DNA from: Taishania sp.
GTDB taxonomy: Bacteria > Bacteroidota > Bacteroidia > Flavobacteriales_D > Crocinitomicaceae
DNA length: 33,766 nucleotides
Assembly (NCBI GenBank): GCA_030150045.1
Contig: JASLGM010000013.1
Location: forward strand, 1 to 33,766
Direction of reading: 5' to 3'
Program-made: the position numbers and the translations under genes
Notes under the pieces: model-generated
The model's input: the letters and a program-made list of their open reading frames with translations, nothing else
What the model was told of the DNA's origin: nothing
Database searches by the model: none
Shown here: positions 26,401 to 32,500 of the stretch, one piece after another
Layout of the letters: the number at the start of each line of letters is the position of its first letter
How positions within the stretch are numbered: position 1 is the stretch's first letter

Positions 26401-26473
26401 AATAAAAAATGCACCTAAATCCATTGCACCATCAGGAGAAACAGTTATTGATTTAAACCAAGGAGGAAACTAA
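23417..26473 (+). CDS. Exported tetratricopeptide-repeat protein (1018 residues)
   Basis: The protein has a signal peptide (MFRFLLCVFLLSSTYLYSQ) followed almost entirely by TPR-like helical pairs. These are recognisable as repeated A-x3-Y-x3-[YF] and alanine/tyrosine spacing, for example YYEGISAIQLF, YYQKKDYKTALSKYRRLS, SYYKLGKYDEAVEYLEVYD and IADCYYQSKNEPKAIEYYEKV. It should act as a periplasmic or outer-membrane scaffold. The reading frame can also start at a TTG (23411), but the ATG at 23417 gives the better signal peptide. One base separates its stop from the next ATG, so it forms a unit with the barrel protein. The pair resembles TPR plus TonB-receptor-like neighbours seen near ftsE in flavobacteria (from memory, not checked). 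Confidence 0.85.
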   Translation: MFRFLLCVFLLSSTYLYSQSSEKYNSRLAGYFRAEELFQKEQYSAARYEFRTFINNEKPSNDPFYIKALYYEGISAIQLFNNDGVNLLESFIQNYPETVHKFDVFNRLGNYYYQKKDYKTALSKYRRLSAKDLEPEFRDEYHFKVAYSAFQTGDKELAKISFSEVKDGNSTYATAATYYFSHIAYTEQNYQTALDGFVKLEQDVNFRKVVPYYILQIYYLQGKYQDVVDYAPRLQEVEVANEKDVNHLIGDSYYKLGKYDEAVEYLEVYDKLAETTRDEDYQYAFALYKSKMFDRAIKVFDRTTREKDSLAQAAYYHIAECYISNKNKGNARLAFQKASQLDFNKQIKEDALYNFAVLSYELDINPYNESIIAFEQYLKEFPNEKRKEDVYQYLVNVYTSTNNYEKAIESLDRVQNKDVRLKRAYQLVSYNYGVELYQKSQFQQAQHYFELVDKYPINAQLSAKAKFWWSDAHFQQKNYSSSINGYKSFLSMTGIPTNDWKADGYYNLGYAYLMKGDSISAVETFRSYAQTNPSNKQKLADANMRIGDAYYLNRENNLAIQFYTKVVELNVAYQAQALYYRGMTYGYVQEKQAKIKDLLNVVNNYGNSKYVQRALYEIGFTYRLIPDYTNALRYFKQLLDDYPSPQYEPIVRIEIADIYYKQNNYKASEQEYLAILTKYSHDTICNAVGQGLQNVYSATKQIAKLEQYAAQYPCLNINTLTLENMVYSPAEQAYHNKNYTQAIPLFEEYMRKYPNGYHMRKVLFYIADCYYQSKNEPKAIEYYEKVLKENDNNFTEIAAIRTSKYYYNSNMYAKAIPNYEKVESISGDPEVIYNARIGLMRSNFQIQDYAAAAGYAKLVLANGLVTTSDRLNANYLLGKASVETKNVDDALSGLTYVTKNSTAEIASEAKFLIAQMYYETHKYTDADTHARALLKMKPSYDYWIAKGLILQSKISMKQENFFQAEQTILSVIDHYPNTTDGVKDEAHEVYNEIMQIKNAPKSIAPSGETVIDLNQGGN
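26461..26466 (+). promoter_or_regulatory. Canonical Shine-Dalgarno sequence inside the upstream gene
   Basis: AGGAGG lies in the last codons of the TPR gene, eight bases before the ATG at 26475. Strong Shine-Dalgarno sites are uncommon in Bacteroidota, and most genes here have none. It fixes the start of the barrel gene. Confidence 0.6.
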
Positions 26474-26474
26474 A

Positions 26475-28181
26475 ATGAGAACGATACTAATTACAGTTTT
26501 TTCAGTTGTAACCGCAATCGCTTGGGGACAAGACGTAATCTTACAAGGAACAACAAAAAGAGAAATAGACAGAGCAACTCGTATTCCGAATGCACCAAAA
26601 ATAGAAGACACCATCACCCATCAAGCGGTGCAGGCTTATCCTTTATTATCCATTCAACAACGCACGAGAACTCACATAGATAGCATTCAAGCAGCAAACA
26701 TAAAGTTAAAAGAAAACTTAAATCCATTGTACCGTGCCTATGCTAAAGTAGGGTTTGGTACAACACTCATGCCACTCGCTGAAGTCTATGTAAACAATAT
26801 TCGCTCTCGTAAATACAGTTATGGCTTACATGCCAAACATCTATCCTCTTGGGGTAACCTAAAAGGATATGAAAGATCTACGTTTGATAGAACAGACATA
26901 CGCTTATTCGGTGGAATTGCAGAAAAAAGATACGATGTAGATGGTGAATTCCGCTACAGAAACCAAGGCTTACATTACTATGCTATACAAGTACCTGTAG
27001 ATTCCTTAGGAAGAGATGCAACCAGACAACGTTATCAAGACATCGGATTCAGAGTAAACTTTGGAAACGCAGCAAAAGTGGATACGTTTAAAATCAAATA
27101 CAACATTGGAGTAGATTACAATTACTTCAGTTCCGCTAAATCAAAAATTGATTCCTTGGCCAAATGGCGTGCACAAGAACATACCGTAGGTATATTCAGT
27201 AAAGGCCAATACCGATTAAAGGAAAATATCTACAGCGCCCGTATAGAGATTGAAAACAACAGCTTCAATTACGGCCCAAAAAGAGACACCCTTCACGGAG
27301 TGGATACAGCCTATTCTAATCCGAATACAATCATTCGTTTAGTTCCAACATTTCAAACCTTTTTGTTCGACAACAAATTCAAAGCAACCGTTGGTATCGA
27401 CTTAACACTAAACGCACTTCAACGCCTAAAAGCACACGTATATCCAATTGCAGAAGTAAAATACTCTTTGTTTAACGACATCTTTATTCCTTACGTCGGA
27501 TTTCGTGGAGGCATGAAACAACGCACATTAAAAAGCTTGACAGTACAAAACGAATTCATCCGACCTAACATACAATTGCGTAACGAAAGCGTTACTTGGG
27601 AGGTTTACGGTGGTTTCAAAGGTACTTTGACAAAGCGTATTTCATTTGATTTGAACACTTCCTACGGAACTACACGTGACCTAGCATTGTTTACAAATGA
27701 CACAATATATTCTCCTGGAAATCGATTTGATGTCATTTATGACACCGCAAAAATCTTCCGATTACAAGGGTCACTCAGCTATCAAATGCTTGAAAAACTG
27801 AAAGTAGATGTCATCGCAACGTATTATTCTTACGAACTACGTCAAAATGTACACGCCTGGAACCTTCCTGACTTTGATGTTGTAGCACGCGCGCACTACA
27901 ATTTGTACAATAAGTTTTACGTGAATTTCGACTTCAAAATGGAATTCGGACGCAAAGCACTCGTGTATTCTCCTGGAGACGATGTAATAGTGGAGAACCA
28001 ACAAAACTTCGTAAAAATGAAACCTATATTGGATTTCAATTTAGGTTTAGAATACCGATACACAAAGCGTTTGTCTTTATTTGTTCAGGTCAACAACTTT
28101 GCTGCACAACGCTACCAACGCTGGTACAATGCACCCGTACAATCCTTTCAATTTATGGGAGGTTTGACTTTCAGAATTTAA
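26475..28181 (+). CDS. Outer-membrane beta-barrel protein (TonB-receptor-like barrel)
   Basis: This 568-residue protein has a signal peptide (MRTILITVFSVVTAIAWGQ). Its body is rich in alternating polar and aromatic strands, including YAKVGFGTTLMPLAEVYVN, SYGLHAKHLSS and FYVNFDFKMEFGRK, and it ends QFMGGLTFRI. The barrel resembles the C-terminal part of TonB-dependent receptors, but no plug domain or TonB box is visible. It may be a structural partner of the TPR protein encoded one base upstream. Translation should be efficient because of the AGGAGG at 26461-26466. A strong terminator follows at 28200-28230. The substrate is unknown. Confidence 0.8.
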   Translation: MRTILITVFSVVTAIAWGQDVILQGTTKREIDRATRIPNAPKIEDTITHQAVQAYPLLSIQQRTRTHIDSIQAANIKLKENLNPLYRAYAKVGFGTTLMPLAEVYVNNIRSRKYSYGLHAKHLSSWGNLKGYERSTFDRTDIRLFGGIAEKRYDVDGEFRYRNQGLHYYAIQVPVDSLGRDATRQRYQDIGFRVNFGNAAKVDTFKIKYNIGVDYNYFSSAKSKIDSLAKWRAQEHTVGIFSKGQYRLKENIYSARIEIENNSFNYGPKRDTLHGVDTAYSNPNTIIRLVPTFQTFLFDNKFKATVGIDLTLNALQRLKAHVYPIAEVKYSLFNDIFIPYVGFRGGMKQRTLKSLTVQNEFIRPNIQLRNESVTWEVYGGFKGTLTKRISFDLNTSYGTTRDLALFTNDTIYSPGNRFDVIYDTAKIFRLQGSLSYQMLEKLKVDVIATYYSYELRQNVHAWNLPDFDVVARAHYNLYNKFYVNFDFKMEFGRKALVYSPGDDVIVENQQNFVKMKPILDFNLGLEYRYTKRLSLFVQVNNFAAQRYQRWYNAPVQSFQFMGGLTFRI

Positions 28182-28199
28182 TCCATCAACATAAAGGAG

Positions 28200-28230
28200 A
28201 ACTCCCGTTAACAACAGCGGGAGTTTTTTT
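28200..28230 (+). terminator. Rho-independent terminator
   Basis: AACTCCCG (28200-28207) pairs with CGGGAGTT (28218-28225), followed by five more T. It lies 19 bases after the barrel gene. Confidence 0.9.
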
Positions 28231-28263
28231 ACCTCCTATTTCCTAACAAAATGGAGTTATTTT

Positions 28264-28407
28264 GGCAGCTTTAACGGTCTGCACGCTTTAGTAAACGCAT
28301 GTAAAGCCGTTCATTACTGCTTCTCAAGCGCTTCCGTTGGTCGCATTGCTCAGCTAGCATTCACAGTCTTTCCATCTCGTTTAGCTACCGCGCTACGCCC
28401 TAGCTGA
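28264..28407 (-). repeat. Dispersed structured repeat, family 1, copy C (inverted)
   Basis: GGCAGCTTTAACGGTCTGCA, GCTTTAGTAAAC, central TTCCGTTGGTCGC and TTTAGCTACCGC match copy B and, less closely, A and D. The stem position is kept with new bases: ATGTAAAGCC (28299-28308) against GTCTTTCCAT (28366-28375), 8 of 10 paired. The 330 bases between this copy and copy D (28408-28739) hold no credible gene. Confidence 0.8.
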
Positions 28408-28739
28408 AAACAAAAACAATTGAATTAAGAACGTAGATTTCGAGCGAATTCTAAAGACATGTACTTACCCTATTTTTTAATTGTCAAAAAAAGTGGAATC
28501 AATCCAGCGAAGCGTATAATGTAGACCATTTAAAGTATATAGTTGCAGAATAAAAAGGCTAAATGAGACAATAATTTGAATACCCAAATGGGACTTAACA
28601 GCTAAAAAATAAAAACTCTCCACAACTGCATAAGAGGTCAAACAGCTTACTGTTTTACGCAGCATAAGGCTGTGTGGGTCCCAGCAAAATCATCAAATGC
28701 AACGGGATTTACTTTCTAAAACAGTGTTTGCATCATCAG

Positions 28740-28904
28740 AAAATGAAAACAGATTTTCAGCCCGGAAGGAGCAGCGATAGCTCTACGAACGCAAAAAGGA
28801 AGGTGAACGTTTGTTTGCCACAGCGACCAGCGGAAGCTCGAGGCACGCAATACGTGAACGCTTTTTGCGGAGAAGACTAAAGCGCGTATACCGTTAAGGA
28901 TGCT
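28740..28904 (+). repeat. Dispersed structured repeat, family 1, copy D
   Basis: This is a 165-bp near-identical partner of 391-555. The stem reads CGCAAAAAGG (28790-28799) and GCTTTTTGCG (28860-28869). Compared with copy A, a C-to-G change in one arm is matched by G-to-C in the other, so the pair is kept. The terminal pair is lost. Confidence 0.85.
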
Positions 28905-28905
28905 G

Positions 28906-28937
28906 AAAGGAAAAGAGTAACAAAAACGCTGAAAGCC
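28906..28937. repeat. 32-bp repeat downstream of cassette 1
   Basis: Identical to 31986-32017, which lies downstream of the cassette 3 immunity gene. It overlaps the hairpin at 28925-28961 and marks a shared 3' boundary of two RHS cassettes. Confidence 0.85.
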
Positions 28938-28961
28938 TTACAAATAATAACTTTCAGCGTT
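28925..28961 (-). terminator. Hairpin, distal terminator of the toxin array
   Basis: AACGCTGAAAG (28925-28935) and CTTTCAGCGTT (28951-28961) form a perfect 11-bp stem. On the minus strand TTTTTG follows. It is the second hairpin after the immunity gene at 29075. Confidence 0.6.
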
Positions 28962-29005
28962 AAAATGGATTGTTAATAAGTTTTTTGGATCTGTCATTGT
29001 TTCAA

Positions 29006-29036
29006 AAAAACCAAGCATAAATAACACTTGGTTTTT
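29006..29036 (-). terminator. Terminator after the cassette 1 immunity gene
   Basis: AAAAACCAAG (29006-29015) and CTTGGTTTTT (29027-29036) pair perfectly, and seven T follow on the minus strand. It lies about 40 bases after the stop codon at 29075. Confidence 0.85.
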
Positions 29037-29074
29037 GGAGTTTTATAAACTATCATAAGCATTTGACACATAAC

Positions 29075-29392
29075 CTAATTCTGAATTTGGTTAATTGCAT
29101 TAATCAACCAATTTTTAAATTCCTCGACATCCATCCATCCATATTTTTTATGTTCTTCATCAATTTTAAACGTGGTAAAATCAATTTTTTCACATACTTC
29201 ACAATGAAAGTCTGAATATTGAAAAAGCTCATCATCATCACTGTCTTGATATTTAAAATAATAATCTTTTTCAATAGAATTAAAATCTAATTTGCCATTG
29301 ATAAAGTCAATCAAATAAAGAAATAATTCTCTCTCTTCAATACTTGAAATTCTATTTATATCTAATTTAATCTTGTATCTCCAATCTCCCAT
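29075..29392 (-). CDS. Candidate immunity protein of cassette 1
   Basis: This 105-residue acidic cytoplasmic protein has no recognised domain. Visible features are a DSDDDEL acidic patch near 50, a CEVC pair near 64 and a C-terminal WMDVEEFKNWLINAINQ helix. Its ATG overlaps the last 26 bases of the remnant toxin frame (29367-29392), the arrangement expected for a toxin-immunity pair. It is the only intact gene of cassette 1 and would stay useful as protection against siblings that carry the intact toxin. The immunity role is inferred from position only. Confidence 0.6.
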   Translation of the reverse strand: MGDWRYKIKLDINRISSIEERELFLYLIDFINGKLDFNSIEKDYYFKYQDSDDDELFQYSDFHCEVCEKIDFTTFKIDEEHKKYGWMDVEEFKNWLINAINQIQN

Positions 29393-29893
29393 TTTGAACA
29401 GCTTTATTAAAATCTTTCTCTTTTATAATACCAGCAGAAATAATTTTGTCTCCTTCAGGTGATAATGTAATTCTTACTTTTCCTTCTTTACCATCAGGTC
29501 TATCGGCAAGGACGTTTACGTTATCACTTTTTTATGGTCTTTGTATCTTACACCATTATCATTTACATAATCTACAAGTTCGTCATCCTTCTCTTGCCCT
29601 TGGAAGCCATACCTATAACCCCTACTTACCAAATACGTGTTAACAATTGTATCCACGTTGTCCCAGTCGAGAGACAAATTGTTTAACGCAAAACCACTCG
29701 TACCATTCACAGAAATGCGAATGTTTTCATTACTTGGTGTGAATACCAACTCAAATATCCCGCTGGTATTTTGGGTTTGTTGCGTGATGAGGTACTGGTA
29801 AACACCGTTCACTTTTTGTTCTACACGTACTGTAGCATTTCCTGCATTTGGTAGCGCAAGGCGGTATTGGAAATGATGTTCCTGGTTGGCAAC
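29367..29893 (-). pseudogene. Truncated, frameshifted RHS-core/toxin remnant (cassette 1)
   Basis: The frame enters as QLEFLTVANQEHHFQYRLAL and continues through the shared core to GYRYGFQGQEKDDE. It then lacks the DPRIGRF segment of cassette 2. After LVDYVNDNGVRYKDHKK it stops at 29516. The stop follows a run of six A (about 29529-29534). One extra A would continue into NVLADRPDGKEGKVRITLS and GDKIISAGIIKEKDF, ending NGRLEIQD at 29367, overlapping the immunity gene. No in-frame start precedes the core; the first internal ATG is at 29812. It is either a dead recombination product or an intact frame with a homopolymer error. Confidence 0.75.
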
Positions 29894-29895
29894 CG

Positions 29896-30096
29896 TCAGA
29901 AATTCAAGTTGTATTTTCCTGTAAAATGTATAGATTTTTCTATTTGATTTTTTTTCGTTCGTCTGATCGTAGAAACGGTACCATCCAAATTGTCAATTTC
30001 AAAGACTCCTGTTTTAAATTTTGAACATTCAATTTCTGATTGGGAAAAGCTGGCCAAAGACGTGACCAAAAAGGTAATTATAACTAGAATTTTCAT
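29896..30096 (-). pseudogene. Truncated exported protein cut at the cassette 1 junction
   Basis: This 66-codon open frame has a good signal peptide (MKILVIITFLVTSLASFSQ) followed by IECSKFKTGVFEIDN and TIRRTKKNQIEKS. It ends in the first codons of the RHS-core repeat (KYNLNF). The body looks like the first half of a small secreted Bacteroidota protein with a KFKTG-x-F motif. Since its 3' end coincides with the start of core homology (about 29893), I read it as a gene whose 3' part was replaced by cassette 1. It could have been a second, exported immunity gene of cassette 2 (inference). Confidence 0.6.
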
Positions 30097-30147
30097 ATCA
30101 AATAATTTTGGTTTTAATTTATCTGCTAATACGATGCCTGATCATTG

Positions 30148-30576
30148 TTATTCAGTTATAGATATTTCTCTTTCATAGCCCGACTTTTTCAATGTTGTAA
30201 CTAATCTGTCAACTTCTTTAGGATTAATTATTATGCTTCTTTTTAAATCATTTGATAGAATAATTAATGTTAAATGATTCCCAAAACGAGTATTAAATGT
30301 TTTAATTGTAATTTTAGTTATTTCATTTATTTTGATGGTATATGATTTTGCTTTCCAAAATCGTTTACAGACCACTATTTCTCCAAAATAAAACAATGCT
30401 GTGGTTGACTTAAAAATTAGAGCCAACACAGAAATAAGTATAAATAGACCTATTAATGTTGTGACAACGTTTTTTGGAAAAAGGAATAGTACTCCTATTG
30501 ATGTGAGAACCACAACATTAAAAATTATTTGACCCAATGAATCAGAATAATATTTATTTATTAGTTTTGGTTGCAT
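30148..30576 (-). CDS. Membrane immunity candidate of cassette 2
   Basis: The chosen ATG (30576) gives 142 residues; an earlier in-frame ATG at 30603 adds nine. Two hydrophobic helices lie at about 16-36 (IIFNVVVLTSIGVLFLF) and 38-58 (TTLIGLFILISVLALIF). A cytoplasmic-looking basic beta-rich domain resembling a PH-like fold follows (about 70-140: GEIVVCKRFWKAKSYTI, NEITKITIKTF). Both starts overlap the 3' end of the toxin gene (30554), the usual toxin-immunity coupling. A two-helix membrane immunity protein would fit a toxin that attacks the inner membrane. The role is inferred from position. Confidence 0.65.
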   Translation of the reverse strand: MQPKLINKYYSDSLGQIIFNVVVLTSIGVLFLFPKNVVTTLIGLFILISVLALIFKSTTALFYFGEIVVCKRFWKAKSYTIKINEITKITIKTFNTRFGNHLTLIILSNDLKRSIIINPKEVDRLVTTLKKSGYEREISITE

Positions 30577-31813
30577 TTGATTCTTTGGATTTGTTAGCTT
30601 CAATTGTTTTGGTCATATCAACTACACCATAGTATGTTTGTCCTTGAGAATTAGCCATCGAAATTAATGCAATACTCTTTTCAGCACCTTCTGAACTGAG
30701 GTATTTAGCTGCATCTACTTTTGATCCTACAAATCCAAATACCAATTTAGCTGCTTTAACATTCTCTGCACCACCAACATAAGGCCCTAATGTCCTTTCT
30801 AAAAAACTTATTCCCTTTACATCTGCCAAAGCAGTAAAATCATCTACCGTAGAACCTATACCAGCTATTGTCCAAATTGCTCCTCCAACTGTAACTCCTC
30901 CTTCAGCAAATAAAAGAGACGCCCCTCCCGTTCCTATGGCTAAAATTCCAGACATAACCTTAACGCCAGTCTCTATATCTCTAGATTTACTTCCTCCCCA
31001 ACCTCCTTGGTTAGCAGCATCGTGACCACCTTCTCCCCAATTAGGGGAAAAAACGGTTCCATCGTACCAGTTTGTTTCTTTTCCTCTCGTTTGATTACTT
31101 AATGAATAAGGTTTGGTGTTAACGTCTCCATCAACAGCATATTTTTCAGTCTGATATGATAGTACTTTCCCCTTATCGTCCAATTTCTGAACCATTTCCT
31201 GATACATTTCTCCTTGAGAGTCAAAATATCTATAAACTCGCTGATTAAATTTATTGTAGTTATCATAATCGTAAGATTTTTTAACTGTTTTATTCTTTCC
31301 AGTTCCTACAACATTATATACATGTGCCGTTTCTAATCCTTCTAACTCAATAGCGTTTATTACTACGTTTTCACTAAACGCATATGGGCTATTCCAAGGA
31401 AAAGATTTTTTCAGAGGGTCAGTCACAAAGAACCTACCAATACGTGGATCGTGCATTCTAAATGTATAGTTCACACTATTTCCAGCACCTTTCACCTCGT
31501 CATCTTTCTCTTGTCCTTGGAACCCATAACGATAGCTCCTACTCACCAAATACGTGTTAACAAGTGTATCCACATTATCACGGTCTAAAGAAATTTGCTG
31601 AAGTGCAAAACCACTCGTACCATTCACAGAAATGCGAATGTTTTCATTACTTGGCGTGAATACCAACTCAAATATTCCGCTGGTAGTTTGGGTTTGCTGT
31701 GTAGCAAAATATTGGTAAACACCGTTCACTTTTTGCTCCACACGCACTGTAGCATTACCGTTATTTGGTAGTGCTAAGCGGTATGGGAAACAAGTAAGTG
31801 CATTGGCGTTCAT
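30554..31813 (-). CDS. RHS-core cassette 2 with glycine-rich hydrophobic C-terminal toxin candidate
   Basis: This is a 419-residue protein. Residues 10-93 form the shared repeat segment (FPYRLALPNNGNATVRVEQK to TYLVSRS). YRYGFQGQEKDDE (94-106) and DPRIGRFFVTDPL (122-134) are the Bacteroidota RHS-associated core, ending PYAFSENVVINAIELEGLE. The unique C-terminal part (about 160-419) has WYDGTVFSPNWGEGGHDAA and a hydrophobic glycine-rich stretch near 286-322 (VMSGILAIGTGGASLLF, VGGAIWTIAGIG). That stretch could insert into membranes. There is no signal peptide, and no full-length RHS shell is attached. It overlaps a membrane immunity candidate. I cannot place the C-terminal domain in a named toxin family. 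Confidence 0.75.
   Translation of the reverse strand: MNANALTCFPYRLALPNNGNATVRVEQKVNGVYQYFATQQTQTTSGIFELVFTPSNENIRISVNGTSGFALQQISLDRDNVDTLVNTYLVSRSYRYGFQGQEKDDEVKGAGNSVNYTFRMHDPRIGRFFVTDPLKKSFPWNSPYAFSENVVINAIELEGLETAHVYNVVGTGKNKTVKKSYDYDNYNKFNQRVYRYFDSQGEMYQEMVQKLDDKGKVLSYQTEKYAVDGDVNTKPYSLSNQTRGKETNWYDGTVFSPNWGEGGHDAANQGGWGGSKSRDIETGVKVMSGILAIGTGGASLLFAEGGVTVGGAIWTIAGIGSTVDDFTALADVKGISFLERTLGPYVGGAENVKAAKLVFGFVGSKVDAAKYLSSEGAEKSIALISMANSQGQTYYGVVDMTKTIEANKSKESNATKTNK
31499..31791 (-). repeat. RHS-core direct repeat (middle of three copies)
   Basis: This segment is nearly identical to 33252-33603 (54 bp longer by an in-frame insertion) and to 29580-29874. All three are in the same orientation and encode the same stretch from YRLALPN to QEK-DDE. 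It is the homology through which C-terminal toxin ends could be exchanged. Confidence 0.9.
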
Positions 31814-31855
31814 GGAATTGAAGGTAGTGTTTTTTATGAAACAAATCCTTTTTTT

Positions 31856-31935
31856 GGCCGCTTCCCTACGGGTCAGGCTATCCGCTGTATCTTTTTACTT
31901 CGTAAAAAAGGATGCCGCTCCTATCCTTAGCAGGG
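31856..31935 (+). repeat. Dispersed structured repeat, family 2, copy H
   Basis: GGGTCAGGCTATCCGCT and GGATGCCGCTCCTATCCTTAGC match copy E and the complement of copy F. The middle hairpin is TTTTTAC/GTAAAAA around TTC. It lies between the cassette 3 immunity gene and the 5' flank of cassette 2. Confidence 0.75.
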
Positions 31936-31985
31936 TATTCAGTTTTCAAATAGCCATTTTCGTTGAAAGAAAAGACATTCTGCAA

Positions 31986-32017
31986 AAAGGAAAAGAGTAA
32001 CAAAAACGCTGAAAGCC
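31986..32017. repeat. 32-bp repeat downstream of cassette 3
   Basis: Identical to 28906-28937. GCTGAAA at 32008-32014 can still pair with TTTCAGC at 32062-32068 across the end of the immunity gene, a degenerate version of the hairpin at 28925-28961. Confidence 0.85.
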
Positions 32018-32047
32018 CTACAGATAAAGGTGTCTATATAGTAAATC

Positions 32048-32500
32048 TTACAAACAACTATTTTCAGCTAAATATCTACTTCTGACAATTTTTATTTTTG
32101 AACTTAATTTTAAACGGTATGTATTAACCAATGTACAACCATTGCAATTATTAAGTACACAATCGGAATGTATTTTTTTATAATTATTTTTTTTTATATA
32201 GTTTAATTCTCTTTTTTTCGATTTACTATCAATCATCTCCTCAACAATAACGTCATTATTATATGAAATACATAACCATTTACCATCTAAATATATGTAG
32301 AAATATGAATCTGAAAGACCATCATTAGTATATATAACATCTATTTTTTTTTTATTATAACTATGTCTTTCAGAAAAATGAATAATTACTTTTTTTATTT
32401 TTTGATGTAAAGGATTTTCATGCACATTGGAAAAACCAAATTGCGAAAATGATAAAAATACAAACAAACAAACAAATCTATTTACTCCTTTGATAATCAT
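32048..32500 (-). CDS. Exported immunity candidate of cassette 3
   Basis: This is a 150-residue protein from the ATG at 32500. The purine-rich GAGGG about ten bases upstream favours this start over the ATG at 32518. It has a signal peptide (MIIKGVNRFVCLFVFLSFSQFGFS), so the product should be periplasmic. The body is lysine-rich and very AT-rich, with CVLNNCNGC near 120 (three closely spaced cysteines, possible disulfide or metal site). It overlaps the end of the metallopeptidase gene. A periplasmic inhibitor would meet an incoming peptidase before it reaches the cytoplasm, or the toxin may act in the periplasm. The role is inferred from position. Confidence 0.65.
   Translation of the reverse strand: MIIKGVNRFVCLFVFLSFSQFGFSNVHENPLHQKIKKVIIHFSERHSYNKKKIDVIYTNDGLSDSYFYIYLDGKWLCISYNNDVIVEEMIDSKSKKRELNYIKKNNYKKIHSDCVLNNCNGCTLVNTYRLKLSSKIKIVRSRYLAENSCL

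Noticed and set aside
28674..28880. Plus-strand open frame of 68 codons
   Set aside because: It is the family 1 repeat copy D read through by chance. Copy A has no matching frame.
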